Shown: positions 50,546-59,539 of the stretch, piece after piece | How the letters are laid out: every line of letters starts with the position of its first letter | Numbering within the stretch: position 1 is the first letter of the stretch | From: Methylomonas sp. | Lineage (GTDB): Bacteria; Pseudomonadota; Gammaproteobacteria; Methylococcales; Methylomonadaceae | Reading direction: 5' to 3' | Length of the DNA stretch: 64,000 nucleotides | NCBI GenBank assembly: GCA_002928965.1 | Contig: PERU01000003.1 | Span: 1-64,000, forward strand | The notes under the pieces: generated by a model | Database searches by the model: none | What the model saw: the letters and a program-made list of their open reading frames with translations, nothing else | Told to the model about the DNA's origin: nothing | Translations under genes and position numbers: made by a program

Positions 50546-52048
50546 ATGCGACAGATAGCTATTATTTTCTGGGTATTGGGTTTATCTTTTAAGATCAGTT
50601 TGGTCCACGCCACGCCAGCCCAGATCCAGCAACTGACTTTTTCCAGTCAACATCCAGGTCGCGTTTCATTTCAACTGGAAGGCACGCCACATTACAAATA
50701 TTTCACCCTGAAAAACCCCAGCCGGTTGGTGGTGGATTTTGAGAATACTGGCTTGGCAAAAGCTATTGATCAACCGCCAGCCAGTCATGGTTTGGCTGTC
50801 GGCGCCAGAACTGCCATGCGCAATAAAGCCGATTTGCGGGTTGTGCTTGAATTGAATGCGGATGCCGACACCAAAGTGACGGCAGCCAATAGCGGTCAGG
50901 GATTGCAATTGCAATTTGATATGACCGCAAAACCAACCGTGGCAAGCATATCTGCTGTTGAGGTGCCGGTGAAAAAGACACCGGTGCCAGCGGAAAATCA
51001 TATTAACACTGCCGTTATTCTGCCATCAAAACCCGAAAAAAAACCCGCAGTCACCAATTCCAGCAAGCTCAAAGGCCGCAGCATTGTGATTGCAATTGAT
51101 GCCGGCCATGGTGGTAAGGATGTGGGCGCACAAGGCGCTAACGGCACACAGGAAAAAGATGTGGTGCTGGCCATTGCCAAACGCTTGCAAAGTGCTGTCA
51201 ACAGACAACCCGGCATGAAAGCGGTGATGATCCGCAATGACGATAATTTTGTGAAATTGCGTGAACGGGTCAATATCGCCCAAAGAGCCAAAGCGGATTT
51301 GTTTGTTTCAATTCATGCCGATGCCTTTGATGACACCAGCGCTCATGGCGCTTCTGTTTATACGCTGGCTAACAACGGTGCATCCAGTCAAGGTGCGCAG
51401 TTCTTGGCGGATAGTGAAAATGCCGCCGATGGCGGCCATGAAATTCATGACGAAATGCTGGCCTCGGTGCTAATGGATTTGTCGCACAAAGCTTCAAAAG
51501 AAGCCAGTCAACATATTGGTAACAAAGTGCTTAGAAGTGTTAAATCGGTTGGTCACCTGCATCGCGCCAGTGTGCAGAAAGCCGGTTTTGTGGTGTTGAA
51601 ATCCCCCATACCGTCCATTCTGGTTGAGACGGCGTTTATTTCCAACCCGGAAGAAGAGCGTCGCTTAAACACCCGCGCCTACCAGGATAAAATGGCATCA
51701 GCCGTATTTAGCGGAATTGTGGCTCACTTTAAACAATATGCGCCAGCCGATACCTTGTTTGCACAATTGCAAAAATCCGGTAAAACCGGCATTCAATTGG
51801 CAGCGCGTGACACTGAATCTGAACAGCAAGTTGTTATCAGCAAATCCGAAAAACCCGGCGCCAGCAGATCAGAGGCTGTTGTAGTGGCAACCAATGCCCA
51901 AACAAAACATGTGATCAGCAATGGTGAAACCTTGTCCGGCATTGCCCATCAATATGGCGTATCCATGCGCGAATTGCGTCACGCCAACGGCATGGAAGAC
52001 GGTAAGGTGAAAATAGGTCAAGTCCTGCAAATCCCCCGCAGCAGTTAA
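50546..52048 (+). CDS. amiC: N-acetylmuramoyl-L-alanine amidase with AMIN and LysM domains
   Basis: This 500-residue exported protein has a signal peptide (LGLSFKISLVHA), an AMIN domain (about 25-115), a low-complexity linker, and an Amidase_3 domain with zinc ligands in IAIDAGHGGKDVG, EKDVVLAIAK and FVSIHADAF and the catalytic Glu in ILVETAFISNPEEE. One C-terminal LysM repeat ends it (HVISNGETLSGIAHQYGV). AmiB/AmiC enzymes cleave septal peptidoglycan during daughter cell separation. The LysM tail is the AmiB/AmiC style seen outside enterics. amiB is an equally fair name. Confidence 0.93.
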   Translation: MRQIAIIFWVLGLSFKISLVHATPAQIQQLTFSSQHPGRVSFQLEGTPHYKYFTLKNPSRLVVDFENTGLAKAIDQPPASHGLAVGARTAMRNKADLRVVLELNADADTKVTAANSGQGLQLQFDMTAKPTVASISAVEVPVKKTPVPAENHINTAVILPSKPEKKPAVTNSSKLKGRSIVIAIDAGHGGKDVGAQGANGTQEKDVVLAIAKRLQSAVNRQPGMKAVMIRNDDNFVKLRERVNIAQRAKADLFVSIHADAFDDTSAHGASVYTLANNGASSQGAQFLADSENAADGGHEIHDEMLASVLMDLSHKASKEASQHIGNKVLRSVKSVGHLHRASVQKAGFVVLKSPIPSILVETAFISNPEEERRLNTRAYQDKMASAVFSGIVAHFKQYAPADTLFAQLQKSGKTGIQLAARDTESEQQVVISKSEKPGASRSEAVVVATNAQTKHVISNGETLSGIAHQYGVSMRELRHANGMEDGKVKIGQVLQIPRSS

Positions 52049-52133
52049 TTGGCAAGTATTTTTCGTGGGCGAATCAATTCGCCTTAAATCGGCTTGATCC
52101 GCTAAAATATGCGCTTTTTCCTGAGCGTACAGC

Positions 52134-54020
52134 ATGCGGATTCACGCGTTACCCACCCAATTGATCAATCAAATCGCCGCCGGCGAAGTGGTGGAGCGAC
52201 CGGCTTCTGTGGTCAAAGAGCTGGTGGAAAACAGCTTTGATGCCGGCGCCACGCAAATCCATATCGACATCGAGCAGGGCGGCATCAAACAAATCAAAAT
52301 TCGTGATAATGGCTGCGGCATAGTCAAAGAAGATTTGCCGCTGGCCTTGTCCCGGCACGCCACCAGCAAGATCGCCTCGCTGGATGATCTGGAACACGTC
52401 GGCAGCATGGGTTTTCGCGGCGAAGCGTTACCCAGCATCAGTTCGGTGGCGCGGCTGACCTTGATTTCGCGTACCGTTGATGCCGATTGCGCCTGGCAGG
52501 TCAGTGCCGACGGCACGGAACGAAATTTCGATCCCCAGCCCGATCCGCATCCACCCGGCACTACCATCGATGTGCGGGATTTGTTTTACAACACCCCTGC
52601 GCGGCGCAAGTTTTTAAAGGCTGAGAAAACCGAGTTTGCGCATATCGAAAGTCTAATTCAAAAACTGGCGTTGAGCCGCTTTGATATTGGCTTTTTATTG
52701 CAACACAATCAGCGCGAGGTGCTGAATTTAAAACCCGCTGCTACGCTACCCGAACAGGAAAAACGTATATCCGCTATTTGCGGATCAGCGTTTGTCGAAA
52801 ATGCGGTAAAGATTGACTATGCTGCTTCCGGCCTGCATTTACACGGCTGGGTGGGTTTGCCGACCTTTTCGCGTAGCCAGCAGGATATGCAGTTTTTTTA
52901 CGTCAATGGCCGCTTGATCAAGGACAGGCTGGTGGCACATGCCGTCAAACAGGCCTATCAGGATGTGCTGTACCACGGTCGGCACCCAGTGTTTGTGTTG
53001 TATCTGCAACTGGATCCGGCACTGGTGGATGTCAACGCCCATCCCACTAAATTGGAAGTGCGGTTTAGGGAAGGCCGGATGGTGCATGATTTTTTATATC
53101 AGGCTCTGCATCGTAGTCTGGCGGCACAGCGTCCAGGCCAAACGCCGGCAAATGCCATCGATATGCAAATGCCACCGATCAACAACCAGCCTGCCGCCAT
53201 CATTGAGTCAAAACCCCGCTTGAATCTACAAACTTCATTACCGTTGAGTTTGAGTCAGGACACACCCGCCACTCCCCTGGAGACCCGGCATCCCCCGGCA
53301 CAGCCACCGAGCAGCCCAGCGCCGCGTGGTTTTTCGTATCCAGGCTCAGCCCATCTGCAAGGGCAGGTGGCCGACCAGATTAATGCTTACGCCAAACTGT
53401 ACCCGCAACCTGAAACCCATACTGTCGACACGGCCATTCCGCCACTCGGGTTTGCATTGGCACATATTCATAACATTTATATTTTGGCGGAAACCGCCAA
53501 CGGTATTGTTTTGGTGGATGCGCACGCGGCTCATGAACGGGTTACTTACGAACGACTGAAACGGGATTATCATCAACGTGCGATGGTCTCTCAGCCTTTG
53601 CTGTTACCCATCAAGATACAAGTCAGCATGGCCGAAGCCGATCTGGCCGAACAGCATCATGAATTTTTTCAGGGACTGGGCTTTGAAATAACTCGCTCCG
53701 GCCCGGAAACCGTGGTTTTGCGCGCTACACCGGCCTTGCTGAGCAAAACCGATGTTGATCAGTTGGTTCGCGACATACTGGCCGATCTACTCACCCATGG
53801 CATCAGTCAGAAAGCTGAAGAAACCAGCAATGCCATTTTGGCCAGCATGGCTTGCCACAGTTCGGTGCGAGCCAAACGCAAACTCAGCATCGAGGAAATG
53901 AATGCGTTGTTGCGCGACATGGAGCAAACCGAGCGCATTGGTCAATGCAATCATGGCCGTCCCACCTGGGTAGCCTTGAGTCATCAGGATTTGGATCGAT
54001 TTTTCATGCGCGGCCAATAA
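52134..54020 (+). CDS. mutL: DNA mismatch repair protein MutL
   Basis: This 628-residue protein has the GHKL ATPase start (LINQIAAGEVVERPASVVKE; DNGCGIVKEDL; GFRGEALPSISSV), the MutL transducer segment and a C-terminal dimerisation domain (LAETANGIVLVDAHAAHER; IGQCNHGRPTWVAL). The linker (about 330-430) is proline-rich. No DQHA(X)2E(X)4E endonuclease motif is present: the corresponding site reads VDAHAAHERVTYERL, so the zinc-dependent nickase activity is probably absent, as expected where MutH does the nicking. Confidence 0.96.
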   Translation: MRIHALPTQLINQIAAGEVVERPASVVKELVENSFDAGATQIHIDIEQGGIKQIKIRDNGCGIVKEDLPLALSRHATSKIASLDDLEHVGSMGFRGEALPSISSVARLTLISRTVDADCAWQVSADGTERNFDPQPDPHPPGTTIDVRDLFYNTPARRKFLKAEKTEFAHIESLIQKLALSRFDIGFLLQHNQREVLNLKPAATLPEQEKRISAICGSAFVENAVKIDYAASGLHLHGWVGLPTFSRSQQDMQFFYVNGRLIKDRLVAHAVKQAYQDVLYHGRHPVFVLYLQLDPALVDVNAHPTKLEVRFREGRMVHDFLYQALHRSLAAQRPGQTPANAIDMQMPPINNQPAAIIESKPRLNLQTSLPLSLSQDTPATPLETRHPPAQPPSSPAPRGFSYPGSAHLQGQVADQINAYAKLYPQPETHTVDTAIPPLGFALAHIHNIYILAETANGIVLVDAHAAHERVTYERLKRDYHQRAMVSQPLLLPIKIQVSMAEADLAEQHHEFFQGLGFEITRSGPETVVLRATPALLSKTDVDQLVRDILADLLTHGISQKAEETSNAILASMACHSSVRAKRKLSIEEMNALLRDMEQTERIGQCNHGRPTWVALSHQDLDRFFMRGQ

Positions 54021-54950
54021 ATGACCGACACCAAACCTACCGCCATTGTATTGATGGGGCCGACTGCTTCCGGTAAAACCGCGCTGTCGGTGGCGATGGC
54101 GCAAACCCTGAATGCGGAAATTATCAGCGTCGATTCGGCTCTGGTGTATCAAGGCATGGACATTGGCACCGCCAAACCGACTCTGGCTGAACGCGGCGGC
54201 ATTCCACATCATTTGATCGACATCCTTGATCCTGCGGAAAGCTTTTCCACCGGCCAATTTCGTGCCCGAGCGCTGGACTTGATGGCGGATATAACAAATC
54301 GTGGCAAGTTGCCGTTATTAGTGGGTGGCACCATGCTGTATTTCAGCGCCTTGACCCAGGGATTGGCCAAACTGCCGGAAGCCGATGCCGGCATCCGTCA
54401 AATACTGGATCAGGCTTTATTGGAACAGGGCAAGGAAGCGCTGCACGCGCGTTTGGCGCAAGTCGATCCGACGGCTGCTGCGCGGATACACGTCAACGAC
54501 CCGCAGCGCATTCAACGAGCCTTGGAAGTCTATGAAATCAGCGGCAGGCCGCTATCCAGTTTTTTTGAAACCGACCAGCAAACCGAGCAACCATTTCAAT
54601 TTATCAAACTGATGATCGCCCCGCAGCAGCGGCAAACCCTGCACCTGAAGATTGCCGAACGCTTTAAACAGATGCTGGCACAGGGCTTTCTGGATGAAGT
54701 CAAAGTCTTGCAGGCCCGCGGAGATCTGGATGACAGCATGCCGTCGATTCGCTGTGTCGGCTATCGGCAGGCTTGGTCGTATTTGAATGGCGAATACGAT
54801 TATGACAGCATGCAGGATAAAGCCATTATCGCCACCCGCCAACTGGCCAAGCGGCAATTTACTTGGTTGCGCAAGGAAACCGATGCAGTGCAATTGATCA
54901 GTGAAAGCCAGGACTTACTGCAAACCGCCGTGCGGCATTGCCATTCATGA
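54021..54950 (+). CDS. miaA: tRNA dimethylallyltransferase MiaA
   Basis: This 309-residue enzyme has the P-loop LMGPTASGKTALSV, VDSALVYQGMDIGTAKPT, VGGTMLYFSAL, and DPQRIQRALEVYEISGRPLS followed by SIRCVGYRQAW. It adds dimethylallyl to A37 of UNN-reading tRNAs. The start abuts the mutL stop. Gene order mutL-miaA is conserved in gammaproteobacteria; hfq, often next, is not here. Confidence 0.95.
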   Translation: MTDTKPTAIVLMGPTASGKTALSVAMAQTLNAEIISVDSALVYQGMDIGTAKPTLAERGGIPHHLIDILDPAESFSTGQFRARALDLMADITNRGKLPLLVGGTMLYFSALTQGLAKLPEADAGIRQILDQALLEQGKEALHARLAQVDPTAAARIHVNDPQRIQRALEVYEISGRPLSSFFETDQQTEQPFQFIKLMIAPQQRQTLHLKIAERFKQMLAQGFLDEVKVLQARGDLDDSMPSIRCVGYRQAWSYLNGEYDYDSMQDKAIIATRQLAKRQFTWLRKETDAVQLISESQDLLQTAVRHCHS

Positions 54951-55537
54951 ATAAAGCGCAACAGCGTCAAACGGCTTACGCGCGCCGGAATGCCCAAGTT
55001 GATAAGGATGTGATCAGCCGCGAAATTTGCCGGCGTTTTATTGAATTGCCGGCATATGAACAAGCTCAGACCGTACTTTGGTATGTGCATTGCCGCTCGG
55101 AAGTGCGAACCCTGCCAACCTTGCTGCAGCAGCTACATACAGATAAACGCATGGCGGTGCCATATTGTACGGTTGATGCTAAAGGTAATACATGTCTGGG
55201 GTTATGGCTGCTCAAAGCGCTGGATGAACTGCAGCCGGGAATGTGGAATATTCTGGAACCACCCAAGTCCCGATGGGGTGACAGCGATAGACAAATCCGA
55301 CCTGCTGAGTTAGACATAGTCATGGTACCGGGTGTCGGCTTTGACAAGCGCGGTGGACGTCTGGGTAATGGGGCCGGTTACTACGATCGTTTGCTGTCTG
55401 AAGTCAGAAAGGATGCCGTGCGGGTGGGGATTGGTTATGAATCGCAATTGTTTCCGGAGATTATCACCGAACCGCATGATGTGTTGATGGATAAAGTCAT
55501 TACCGAACGGGCGGTTTACTGCGGTCAGCGACAATGA
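54947..55537 (+). CDS. 5-formyltetrahydrofolate cyclo-ligase
   Basis: The ATG at 54947 overlaps the miaA stop (ATGA); from it the product is 196 residues. Family marks are the N-terminal QRQTAYARRNAQ and the C-terminal DIVMVPGVGFDKRGGRLGNG followed by GYYDRLL, the ATP/phosphate loop. The enzyme converts 5-formyl-THF to methenyl-THF and keeps folate cofactors in use. The stop overlaps the next start by four bases. Confidence 0.92.
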   Translation: MNKAQQRQTAYARRNAQVDKDVISREICRRFIELPAYEQAQTVLWYVHCRSEVRTLPTLLQQLHTDKRMAVPYCTVDAKGNTCLGLWLLKALDELQPGMWNILEPPKSRWGDSDRQIRPAELDIVMVPGVGFDKRGGRLGNGAGYYDRLLSEVRKDAVRVGIGYESQLFPEIITEPHDVLMDKVITERAVYCGQRQ

Positions 55538-56658
55538 ATCCGGCACTTTTAAAACAAATTCCACACAGCCCGGCATTTGTGCTGGACATCGATCAGGTGC
55601 TGACCAATCTACAATCCCTGCACAGTATCAGGTACGCCACGGCCTGCAAGGTGTTGTATTCCATCAAAGCCCTGCCTTTAACCAGTTTGTTGCACGAACT
55701 AACTGGCCATGTCGATGGGTTTTCCGTCAGTTCGTTGTTCGAGGCTAAACTGGCGAGGTCTGTGCTGGGCATATCCGGCAGCGTGCATTTGACCACGCCG
55801 GGATTGCGGCCAGATGAGTTCGCAGAGCTTGCCGGTTTATGCAGTCACATCAGTTTTAATAGTTTGTCGCAACTGCAGCACTTGGCCGATAGGGCAACAG
55901 GTTATTCCAAAGGTGTGCGGGTCAATCCCAAGTTATCTTGTGCCGCGGATGCGCGCTACGATCCTTGTCGCAGGCACTCCAAACTGGGCGTGGCAGTGGA
56001 ATTACTGAATCGAGCTTTGACAGAGGATGTTGCCGGTCTGCATATACACACAGTGTTCGGCCAAACCGACAGCCAGCCTCTGCAAGCCATTGTGCAGACC
56101 CTCAAGCCGATTTTGCAGCAGAGGCGATTGCAATGGCTGAATCTGGGCGGCGGCTATCTCTATCATCGCTTTGCCGATTTGCAACCCATCATCGAGTTGA
56201 TTACCGATTTAAAAACCGGTTATGTCGATGACGTGTATCTGGAACCGGGCAAGGGATTGGTTGGCAATGCCGGCTATCTGCTGACCACTGTGCTGGACAG
56301 GTTTGTCAGCGACGGCAAAACCGTATTGATCATGGATACATCCATCAATCACCACCCTGAAGTATTTGAATATCAACAACAGCCGGTGTTACTGGACGCT
56401 CAGGCAGACGGTCAGCATCTGGCCGTTTTGGCTGGCTCGACGTGTCTGGCTGGCGATTTATTCGGGGAATACCGGTTTGACACACTACCCGCTATTGGCG
56501 ACAAATTGCTATTGGCCGAGGTGGGCGCCTATAGCCTGATCAAAGCCAATCGCTTTAACGGTTACCCCTTGCCGACGGTATATCAACTGCAAGATCAAAC
56601 ACTAAAACTGTTAAAACGGGATGACTATGCCGACTATTGCCGGCAATGGTTGATTTAG
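55534..56658 (+). CDS. nspC: Carboxynorspermidine decarboxylase-like PLP enzyme
   Basis: This 374-residue fold-type-III PLP enzyme has the cofactor lysine in VLYSIKALPLTSLL, GFSVSSLFEAKLA and RVNPKLSCAADARYDPC. LGVAVELL, GLHIHTVFGQ, LNLGGGYLY and EPGKGLVGNAGYL complete the NspC pattern. It would decarboxylate carboxynorspermidine or carboxyspermidine to norspermidine or spermidine. No nspA-type dehydrogenase partner is in the window. Confidence 0.88.
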   Translation: MNPALLKQIPHSPAFVLDIDQVLTNLQSLHSIRYATACKVLYSIKALPLTSLLHELTGHVDGFSVSSLFEAKLARSVLGISGSVHLTTPGLRPDEFAELAGLCSHISFNSLSQLQHLADRATGYSKGVRVNPKLSCAADARYDPCRRHSKLGVAVELLNRALTEDVAGLHIHTVFGQTDSQPLQAIVQTLKPILQQRRLQWLNLGGGYLYHRFADLQPIIELITDLKTGYVDDVYLEPGKGLVGNAGYLLTTVLDRFVSDGKTVLIMDTSINHHPEVFEYQQQPVLLDAQADGQHLAVLAGSTCLAGDLFGEYRFDTLPAIGDKLLLAEVGAYSLIKANRFNGYPLPTVYQLQDQTLKLLKRDDYADYCRQWLI

Positions 56659-57203
56659 TCTGTCAGTTGTTTGATCATTTTGAAATCGTCCATCACGAAT
56701 CCGCCACCAATATCCTGTACCAGCGCCTCGGTATTGACAAAACCATTGCCCAAATAAAAGTCAATGGCCGTCTGATTATGACGATTGACTGTAAGCCACA
56801 ACAGCGCCAAGTCATGTTTAAGACCATAGTCAGCCGCCAGCTGAATGATATGGCGGCCCAAGCCATGGCGTCGATGGTTTCTATCCACATACAGCTTGCT
56901 GAGTTGCAATGACTGATCTTCGGCAGTCGTGATCCAGGCGAAGTAAGCGAGTGGCAGATCATGCTCCAGTATCCAAAAATACTGATAGCCTGCGGCACAC
57001 TGCCGGGCAATCCCCGATGGACTTTGAAAATTCGCCAGCATATATTCCACCTGTGCGTTGCCGATGATAGGCCTATAATGGTCTCGCCAGATTCTGCCGG
57101 CGAACTGACTGAGCCTTTCAATGTCTACAGTCGTTGTCACTTCCCGGACATTCCAACCACTGACCTCGGCATGCCGTTCGCTTATGTCATTGCTATTGCG
57201 CAT
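56655..57203 (-). CDS. GNAT-family N-acetyltransferase
   Basis: From an ATG at 57203 the product is about 182 residues. The acetyl-CoA loop reads RNHRRHGLGRHIIQLA after LSKLYVDRN, followed by WLTVNRHNQTAIDFYLGNGF, the GNAT C-terminal motif. The substrate is unknown. A longer frame reaches 57407 but runs through the divergent lipoprotein gene on the other strand. The proposed start overlaps that gene by 20 bases and the two stops at 56655-56658 overlap with nspC. Confidence 0.8.
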   Translation of the reverse strand: MRNSNDISERHAEVSGWNVREVTTTVDIERLSQFAGRIWRDHYRPIIGNAQVEYMLANFQSPSGIARQCAAGYQYFWILEHDLPLAYFAWITTAEDQSLQLSKLYVDRNHRRHGLGRHIIQLAADYGLKHDLALLWLTVNRHNQTAIDFYLGNGFVNTEALVQDIGGGFVMDDFKMIKQLTD

Positions 57204-58251
57204 TTTAGTATTCGCCTCCCAAAACCGATTCAGGTTGGGTTTGTTAATCAGTATTGCCATGGTTAACAGCGGTTGTACTCCGGTGATGTTAACACCGGGC
57301 CCGACAGTTGCCGCTGCACGTTTGACGGAAGACAGTTTTATTGCTAATGACGGTGTAGCACTAAAAATCAGCCAATGGCCCGCTGAACATCCTAAAGCCA
57401 TTATCATCGGGCTACACGGATTTAACGATTATCGGCGATTTTTCAACGCTGCTGCCAGTTATCTGCAAACACAACAGATTTATTGCTATGCCTATGACCA
57501 ACGCGGTTTCGGAGAAACCCAAACCCCCGGCCTGTGGGCCGGTAGCGATGCCTATACTCAGGATTTAACGCAGATTACCCAACTGATTCAGAACAAACAT
57601 CCTGGCGTGCCGCTATATCTATTGGGCGAAAGCATGGGGGGGGCGGTGATCATCGATGCCATGAGCCGCGCACAACAACCGCAGGCCGCCGGCATCATTT
57701 TATCGGCTCCGGCGGTGTGGGGCAGGGCGACCATGCCCTGGTACCAGACATCCTTGCTGTGGATGCTATCGCATACCCTGCCATGGCTGTCGCTAACCGG
57801 CAAAGGACTGGATATTATGCCGTCCGATAATATCGATATGCTGCGGGCTTTGGGGCGTGATCCTCTGGTAATCAAGGAAACCCGTGTGGACGCCATCTAC
57901 GGACTGACTAATTTGATGGACACTGCCTTGAGGGACGCCGACAAGTTACATACTCAAACTCTGGTGTTGTATGGTGAAAAAGATCAAATCGTGCCTCGCG
58001 AACCTACCCAACAATTTGTCAGTGGTCTACTGGCCCAGCAATCCGACAATAGCACTATCGCGTATTATCAAAATGGTTATCACATGTTGTTACGGGATTT
58101 GCAGGCCCCCATCATCTGGCGGGATATTGCTCACTGGGTTTTGAACGGCGGTGCAGGATTACCCTCAGGGGCGGATCGCAACCTCAGCAAATTGATCAAA
58201 AATGCCACTACTGAAACGGACGAATTACAGGAAACACATACTACCAATTGA
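57184..58251 (+). CDS. Lipoprotein alpha/beta hydrolase (monoacylglycerol lipase/lysophospholipase-like)
   Basis: From the ATG at 57184 the product is 355 residues, with a hydrophobic signal and a lipobox ending AMVNSGC. The hydrolase core has IIGLHGFNDYRRFF (oxyanion), YDQRGFGETQ, LLGESMGGAVIIDAM (nucleophile Ser in GESMGG), LYGEKDQIVP (Asp) and YQNGYHMLLRD (His), a complete triad. This pattern is that of monoglyceride lipase/lysophospholipase L2 enzymes. The frame opens at 57121, but those extra residues lie ahead of the signal. Confidence 0.88.
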   Translation: MSLLLRILVFASQNRFRLGLLISIAMVNSGCTPVMLTPGPTVAAARLTEDSFIANDGVALKISQWPAEHPKAIIIGLHGFNDYRRFFNAAASYLQTQQIYCYAYDQRGFGETQTPGLWAGSDAYTQDLTQITQLIQNKHPGVPLYLLGESMGGAVIIDAMSRAQQPQAAGIILSAPAVWGRATMPWYQTSLLWMLSHTLPWLSLTGKGLDIMPSDNIDMLRALGRDPLVIKETRVDAIYGLTNLMDTALRDADKLHTQTLVLYGEKDQIVPREPTQQFVSGLLAQQSDNSTIAYYQNGYHMLLRDLQAPIIWRDIAHWVLNGGAGLPSGADRNLSKLIKNATTETDELQETHTTN

Positions 58252-58400
58252 TGGTGTGAATGGAGTCATTATTTCCAGACTCGGCTGTCTTATTGGGTTA
58301 CATTTCGCGCTGTCAGATTTGCCCAGGGTCTTCTAAGGATTTGGTTGCACATAACGTCCAGAAATGTGGGTCTTGCTAACGCACGCCACTCTCTGAAAGG

Positions 58401-58461
58401 GGCTGGGAAGATTCTTCAAATCAATCCCCCTTTTGCAAAGGGGGACGTTATTTTGGGCGAA
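58401..58461. repeat. G/C-run intergenic repeat, copy 3
   Basis: AATCCCCCTTTTGCAAAGGGGGACGTTATTTTGGGCGAA-type sequence (split here as AATCCCCCTTTTGCAAAGG and GGGACGTTATTTTGGGCGAA) forms a tight hairpin and repeats the copy at 15332-15422. It sits in the 289-base gap before the pyrophosphatase; the only open frame there is a short shadow across the repeat. Confidence 0.55.
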
Positions 58462-58540
58462 ATCCTAACTGATCGACCATTGCCATGGGATGTCAGCCGG
58501 TATGACGATGAGGGTGTTAATGTGACAAAGTAGATGTCAC

Positions 58541-59164
58541 TTATTCAACATCCTGAAAACCGAAATGATATTGGTAGTCGGCAATAGAGCGTCTAATCAC
58601 TTCATGTGCTTCATCTCGACCATAGACATGGGTGATTTCGCAGGCGTTTTTTTCATGCGGCAAATGTTTATACGTCAGAAAATAGTGTTTCAAACGATTG
58701 ATATACGAATCCGGACAATCCGATACGTCGTTCCACTGCCGATAAAACTCGTCCCCCTTCATGACGGCAATAATTTTGTCATCGGCCTCGCCACCGTCCA
58801 GCAGGCGAAACCCGCCAATGGGTATGGCCTGTAACAGAATATCGCCATGGGTCACACTGCGCTCGCTGAGTACGCAAATATCCAGAGGATCGCCATCGCC
58901 TTTTTCAACCGGTTTGCCGGACATCATGGCCGCATATTCGGCAGTTTTTTCCGCGCAATAGGTTTGGGGTATAAAACCGTAGAGGGTGGGGATCATGTTG
59001 GAGAATTTTTGTGGTCTATCGATTTTCAGATAGCCACTGGCTTTATCGATTTCGTATTTGACGGTGTCGGAGGGCACAATTTCGATGAAAGCGGTGACGA
59101 TGTCCGGCATGTTGTCGCCGGGTGAGATGCCGTGCCAGGGGTGTGCTTTGTTTTTGATGGTCAT
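58541..59164 (-). CDS. ppa: Inorganic pyrophosphatase (family I)
   Basis: This 207-residue enzyme contains FIEIVPSDTVKYEIDKASG, PTLYGFIPQTYC, GDGDPLDICVLSE (the metal-binding aspartates of family I), GFRLLDGGEADDKIIAV and the C-terminal KHYFLTYKHLP. It hydrolyses pyrophosphate and drives biosynthesis. Soluble, no signal peptide. It is longer than E. coli Ppa by about 30 residues, mostly at the termini. Confidence 0.93.
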   Translation of the reverse strand: MTIKNKAHPWHGISPGDNMPDIVTAFIEIVPSDTVKYEIDKASGYLKIDRPQKFSNMIPTLYGFIPQTYCAEKTAEYAAMMSGKPVEKGDGDPLDICVLSERSVTHGDILLQAIPIGGFRLLDGGEADDKIIAVMKGDEFYRQWNDVSDCPDSYINRLKHYFLTYKHLPHEKNACEITHVYGRDEAHEVIRRSIADYQYHFGFQDVE

Positions 59165-59539
59165 TTTAAAACGCGGTTAGTGGAGATAAAAATAATCTAC
59201 CACGGTTTGCGGGCTTTGAGTCTGGATTTCAATGCCTAACGGGTTAATCAATTCAATTCCTGCCAATAAAGATTCTCTTGATATAAAGATCAATCCTAAC
59301 TCAAGAAAATGTCATATCGGGATTGCCGAGATTCAGAAGCCATGGATGACGAGCGTCGAACATTCTTGTGGTCTGAATCTGGGTATCTGCCGAGTTGAAA
59401 ATTTTTGACTATCATGACAATAAACCAGCCCTGCCAAAAACAGCACATTTCATAAGTCTGTTCCTGATTATTGATGGCTTCGATATTTTGTTTTGCTGCA
59501 AACCTTTTCTGGCGGCTGCAGGCGTGTAAAATTTAACAC
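59165..59539. other. Intergenic region between ppa and the sensor kinase, no gene seen
   Basis: This 375-base stretch has no credible coding frame. It contains an imperfect inverted pair, GATTCAGAAGCCA (near 59328) and TGGTCTGAATC (near 59378), next to a GGATGACGAGCG tract like dispersed intergenic repeats, then an AT-rich run that may hold the kinase promoter. No clear -35/-10 pair could be fixed. Confidence 0.5.

Noticed and set aside
58345..58533. 62-codon plus-strand frame before ppa
   Set aside because: It runs through a dispersed palindromic repeat and shows no protein-like features.
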